The notes beneath the pieces were generated by a model. It worked only from the letters and a program-made list of their open reading frames with translations. It was not told the DNA's origin and ran no database searches. A stretch of 64,000 nucleotides of DNA, taken from Verrucomicrobiota bacterium. GTDB taxonomy: Bacteria; Verrucomicrobiota; Verrucomicrobiia; Chthoniobacterales; Terrimicrobiaceae. Below, one piece after another: positions 61,896 through 64,000 of the stretch. The translations under genes and the position numbers were made by a program. Position 1 is the first letter of the stretch; each line of letters begins with the position of its first letter. The DNA lies in assembly GCA_026398275.1 (NCBI GenBank), contig JAPLTF010000014.1, positions 24,713 to 88,712 on the forward strand, given 5' to 3'.

Positions 61896-62519
61896 ATGTC
61901 CACCGCCGTCCTCACCCACGATGCCCCCGCCCACCGCGGAGCCTCCCCCGCCACGTGCAAATTCGGAATGATCATTTTCCTGATCTCCGAGGGCATGCTG
62001 TTTGCCGGCCTGATCGCCGGATATTTTGTTCTCCGCTGGACGGCGAACGGGTTTCCCTGGCAGCCCGGCAGCGCATGGCCGCCCGATGCCTCTCTGCCTC
62101 ATCTCCCGGTCCTGCTGACATCGATCAACACGGTCTTTCTCGTCTCGAGCAGCATCACCTTCCACATCAGCGAGTCGGCTGTGCAGAAGGGAAGATCCGG
62201 CCTCGGATGGCTTGCGCTCACGATCCTGCTGGGGGCGACGTTCGTTGTGATCCAGGGGTTCGAATGGGTCCACCTGCACCACGAGGGGCTGTGGTTCGAC
62301 AAGGGCGGGATCTACGGGTCGTCGTTTTTTGTCATCACCGGATTCCACGGCATGCACGTGGCGATCGGCGTGCTGCTGATCACATGGTGCTTCCTGCGCC
62401 AGTCCGCGACGCGCTGCTTCACGCCGCAGCACCACCCGGCGCTCGCGAATGTGGCCCTCTACTGGCACTTTGTTGACGTCGTCTGGATCATCCTCTTCAC
62501 CCTGCTCTACTGGGTCTGA
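61896..62519 (+). CDS. ctaE: Cytochrome c oxidase subunit III
   Basis: A 207-residue, five-helix version of subunit III. FGMIIFLISEGMLFAGLIAGYFVLR, SSSITFHISESAVQKG, QGFEWVHLHHEGL, FVITGFHGMHVAIGVLLI and ALYWHFVDVVWIILFTLLYWV are all conserved. It stabilises subunit I and the oxygen path. Confidence 0.93.
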   Translation: MSTAVLTHDAPAHRGASPATCKFGMIIFLISEGMLFAGLIAGYFVLRWTANGFPWQPGSAWPPDASLPHLPVLLTSINTVFLVSSSITFHISESAVQKGRSGLGWLALTILLGATFVVIQGFEWVHLHHEGLWFDKGGIYGSSFFVITGFHGMHVAIGVLLITWCFLRQSATRCFTPQHHPALANVALYWHFVDVVWIILFTLLYWV

Positions 62520-62522
62520 GGG

Positions 62523-63161
62523 ATGGGAATGACCGGGGGGATTCCGCGCCTTGGCTGGGTGATCGCATTTCTCGGAGCCGCGACCCTGATCACGTTCGCG
62601 TGGTCCGGCCTCAGGGACATGCGCCCGGTGCCGGTTCCCACGCATCTGCAACCGATTACGGACGTCCCGGATTTTCAGCTCATCGATCAGGCGGGAAAGC
62701 CGTTCGGCCTCGGCGATCTGAAGGGAAAAATCTGGGTCGCCAGTTTCATTTTCACCCGCTGCAGCGGCCCCTGCCCGCTCATCAGCTCGCGCATGGCCGA
62801 GCTCAACAAGATGGTCGAGCGCGCGGGAAAAGGGGTCGAGCTGGTCAGCTTTTCGATCGATCCGGAATTCGACCGCCCGGATGTGCTGGACGCTTACGCA
62901 GACAAGCTTGGCGCGAATCCCGCGCGATGGAAATTTTTGACAGGAAGCAAGGAGGAGATCGAAGCCATCGTGGTAAAGGGCCTCCTCCAGCCGCTGGCAA
63001 AAGAGCCCGACGGCACGCCGGCCCACTCGACGCGGATCGTGCTCGTTGACCGGGAGGGCCGCCTGAGGGGATACGTGGACGGCAAAGATCCTGAGGCGGT
63101 CCAAAAGCTTCTCATGGACATCGGCGATCTCCTGCGCGAGGATTCCGGCAAGAAACCATGA
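62523..63161 (+). CDS. SCO1/SenC copper chaperone
   Basis: A 212-residue membrane-anchored thioredoxin-fold protein. One N-terminal helix (LGWVIAFLGAATLITFAW), then the copper site C80-x3-C84 in FTRCSGPCPLIS with the third ligand His in GTPAHSTRIVLVD. It delivers copper to the CuA site of subunit II, which makes the absence of coxB in this operon notable. Confidence 0.93.
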   Translation: MGMTGGIPRLGWVIAFLGAATLITFAWSGLRDMRPVPVPTHLQPITDVPDFQLIDQAGKPFGLGDLKGKIWVASFIFTRCSGPCPLISSRMAELNKMVERAGKGVELVSFSIDPEFDRPDVLDAYADKLGANPARWKFLTGSKEEIEAIVVKGLLQPLAKEPDGTPAHSTRIVLVDREGRLRGYVDGKDPEAVQKLLMDIGDLLREDSGKKP

Positions 63162-63397
63162 AACCCGCCTCGTTGATCACCGCCGCACTGCTGTTCCAAC
63201 ACAGCGCGATGGCCTGCGTCGGCTGCCGCGAGCCGGGTGCCTTCGGCCCCGACGAACCCCAGACCGTCATGGCCGGAATGGCCTTCTCGTGGAGCGTCCT
63301 CACCATGCTCGTCATCGTGGGTGCCGCCCTCGCCGGGCTCGGCTTTTACATCACAAAAACCTGCCGGCGGGTGGACCGCGAAAACGGCACCCGATGA
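63158..63397 (+). CDS. Small Cys-containing membrane protein after SCO
   Basis: A 79-residue protein, ATGA-coupled to SCO. Signal-like N-terminus MKPASLITAALLFQHSAMACVGCREPG with a CxxC-type pair, then one helix FSWSVLTMLVIVGAALAGLGFYI and a basic tail. The Cys pair at the mature N-terminus could bind copper. Family not recognised. The stop codon is part of an inverted repeat. Confidence 0.65.
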   Translation: MKPASLITAALLFQHSAMACVGCREPGAFGPDEPQTVMAGMAFSWSVLTMLVIVGAALAGLGFYITKTCRRVDRENGTR

Positions 63398-63870
63398 CGG
63401 ATCTCCGTCAAACCCTTCAAGGAAATCAACGATTCGTGATCTGAGAGGCTGGTTGCGGCGTTGTCGCTCAGCGACTGGATGCCGTCGAGGTGCAAATCCC
63501 ATTCATGCCGGGAGAAAATCTCTGCGGTTCTGTCGCTGATTGCTTTGAGCCCGCAAAGCATGAGTCCTCCACGGCATTTTGCCAGGGACGCTGCTGCCGT
63601 GTCGGAGAGATTTTTGATGCCGCACAATCCAAGGAGCCCTTGGTGTTGCCCGAGATGTTCTGCGACGGAATCGGGCAGATTTGTCAATCCGTCGAGATAG
63701 AGATCGCCGCGTTGTGTCGAAAGTAAGGCCGCCTGTTCATCGTTGAGGCAGGTGAGGCCACCCAGACTCAGGATGCCCGAATGCCGGGCAAGCGATCTTA
63801 AAACCGTATTGCTTGGGCAGGTTAGGCCGTCGAGAAGAAGAACTCCGCTGTGCTGGGAGTGAGGGTTCAC
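63346..63870 (-). pseudogene. LRR-like repeat protein, probably truncated at both ends
   Basis: The minus-strand ORF encodes about seven repeats of 22-23 residues with consensus LxLxGLxxLSDxAAxxLAxHxG (e.g. DLYLDGLTNLPDSVAEHL). This pattern forms an LRR-like solenoid common in Planctomycetes and Verrucomicrobia. The first repeat begins abruptly at SQHSGVLLLDGL after a non-repeat stretch that is antisense to a transposase. The last 17 residues (RHRVPFSR...) run antisense through the end of the oxidase operon. The tracked GTG start is therefore doubtful and the frame is open to the window edge. Likely a gene fragment. Confidence 0.6.
63395..63410. terminator. Palindrome at end of oxidase operon
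   Basis: TGACGGA-TC-TCCGTCA, 7-bp perfect arms, starts in the stop codon of the small membrane protein. There is no T-run, so it may be a weak or factor-dependent terminator. Confidence 0.4.
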
Positions 63871-64000
63871 CCGCAGGGTGAAGAGACTTTTGTGTTTCCA
63901 ACGGCAGGCGGGACCGTGCGGCTGAGCATGAGCGGGGACGCGCTGACGCCCTACGGCGGGATCGTTCCCTGGAGCGCGTTCGTGCGACGATGCGGCATCT
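63859..64000 (+). CDS. Probable transposase N-terminus, cut by window edge
   Basis: A plus-strand frame open from 63826 to the edge reads GVRVHPQGEETFVFPTAGGT, then VRLSMSGDALTPYGGIVPWS and AFVRRCGI. The LTPYGG..P...F..R.GI block resembles the start of DDE transposases of the IS1380/IS4 group. GTG at 63859 or 63850 could be the start. The start coincides with the abrupt left end of the LRR repeats, as expected for insertion into that gene. Only about 47 residues are available. Confidence 0.45.
   Translation, partial: MRVHPQGEETFVFPTAGGTVRLSMSGDALTPYGGIVPWSAFVRRCGI

Overview
This is a GC-rich Gram-negative chromosome segment, most likely from the phylum Verrucomicrobiota. The evidence is lipid A genes (lpxB, lpxK, lpxD), a large exopolysaccharide locus, YebC and CCA enzymes of divergent type, an LRR-like 22-23 residue repeat protein, and short hairpin repeats whose translation reads GGTGVPPV...GGTPV. 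I recall that peptide from verrucomicrobial and related genomes. The phylum call is inference; no rRNA gene is present.

Region 1 (1-31 kb) is a surface polysaccharide locus. Plus-strand genes at 1-8.35 kb encode two very large multidomain glycosyltransferases and two GT-C-like membrane proteins. A minus-strand block at 8.3-12.3 kb holds a GT2, a GT4, an LpxB-like protein and a small PAP2-like protein. A fucose-isomerase-like gene and alanine racemase (alr) follow. A 12-gene minus-strand operon (29.5 to 15.1 kb) runs GT4, ExeA-type ATPase, Wzz/GumC chain-length protein, two SLBB export proteins, O-antigen ligase, flippase, pyruvyl transferase, GT4, GT2, a phosphodiesterase-fold protein and uridine kinase. 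Most of its junctions are 4-base ATGA overlaps.

Region 2 (29.7-40.8 kb) is mostly housekeeping: lpdA, ppnP, lpxK-thrB, a PIN-PhoH protein, an SDR with a DUF2071 protein, an RsbU/RsbW-like pair, and a secreted protein with NfeD.

Region 3 (40.9-51.6 kb) is a partial complex I operon, nuoB-C-D-I-H-J-K-L-M-M. It lacks nuoA, E, F, G and N. It has two NuoM genes and a NuoL with an apparently elongated lateral helix, as expected for complex I with an extra antiporter subunit. Hairpin repeats are inserted in frame inside nuoD and nuoL, and they sit at the J/K, K/L and L/M junctions. At each of those three junctions the inserted DNA forms a stop-free ORF that starts in an ATGA overlap with the upstream gene and ends in an ATGA overlap with the downstream gene, so stop-start coupling survives the insertion. 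At L/M the first 24 bases of nuoM are duplicated exactly. This is the most unusual signal in the window.

Region 4 (51.6-58 kb) has fabF, lpxD, a scar of IS630 transposase and integrase fragments beside tRNA-Thr(UGU), yebC, cca and a GYF-domain membrane protein. Region 5 (58-63.4 kb) is an aa3-type oxidase operon: ctaD, ctaA, ctaB, a 36-residue membrane peptide, ctaE, SCO and a small Cys-containing membrane protein, with no subunit II. The right edge holds an LRR-like gene fragment abutting the start of a probable transposase.
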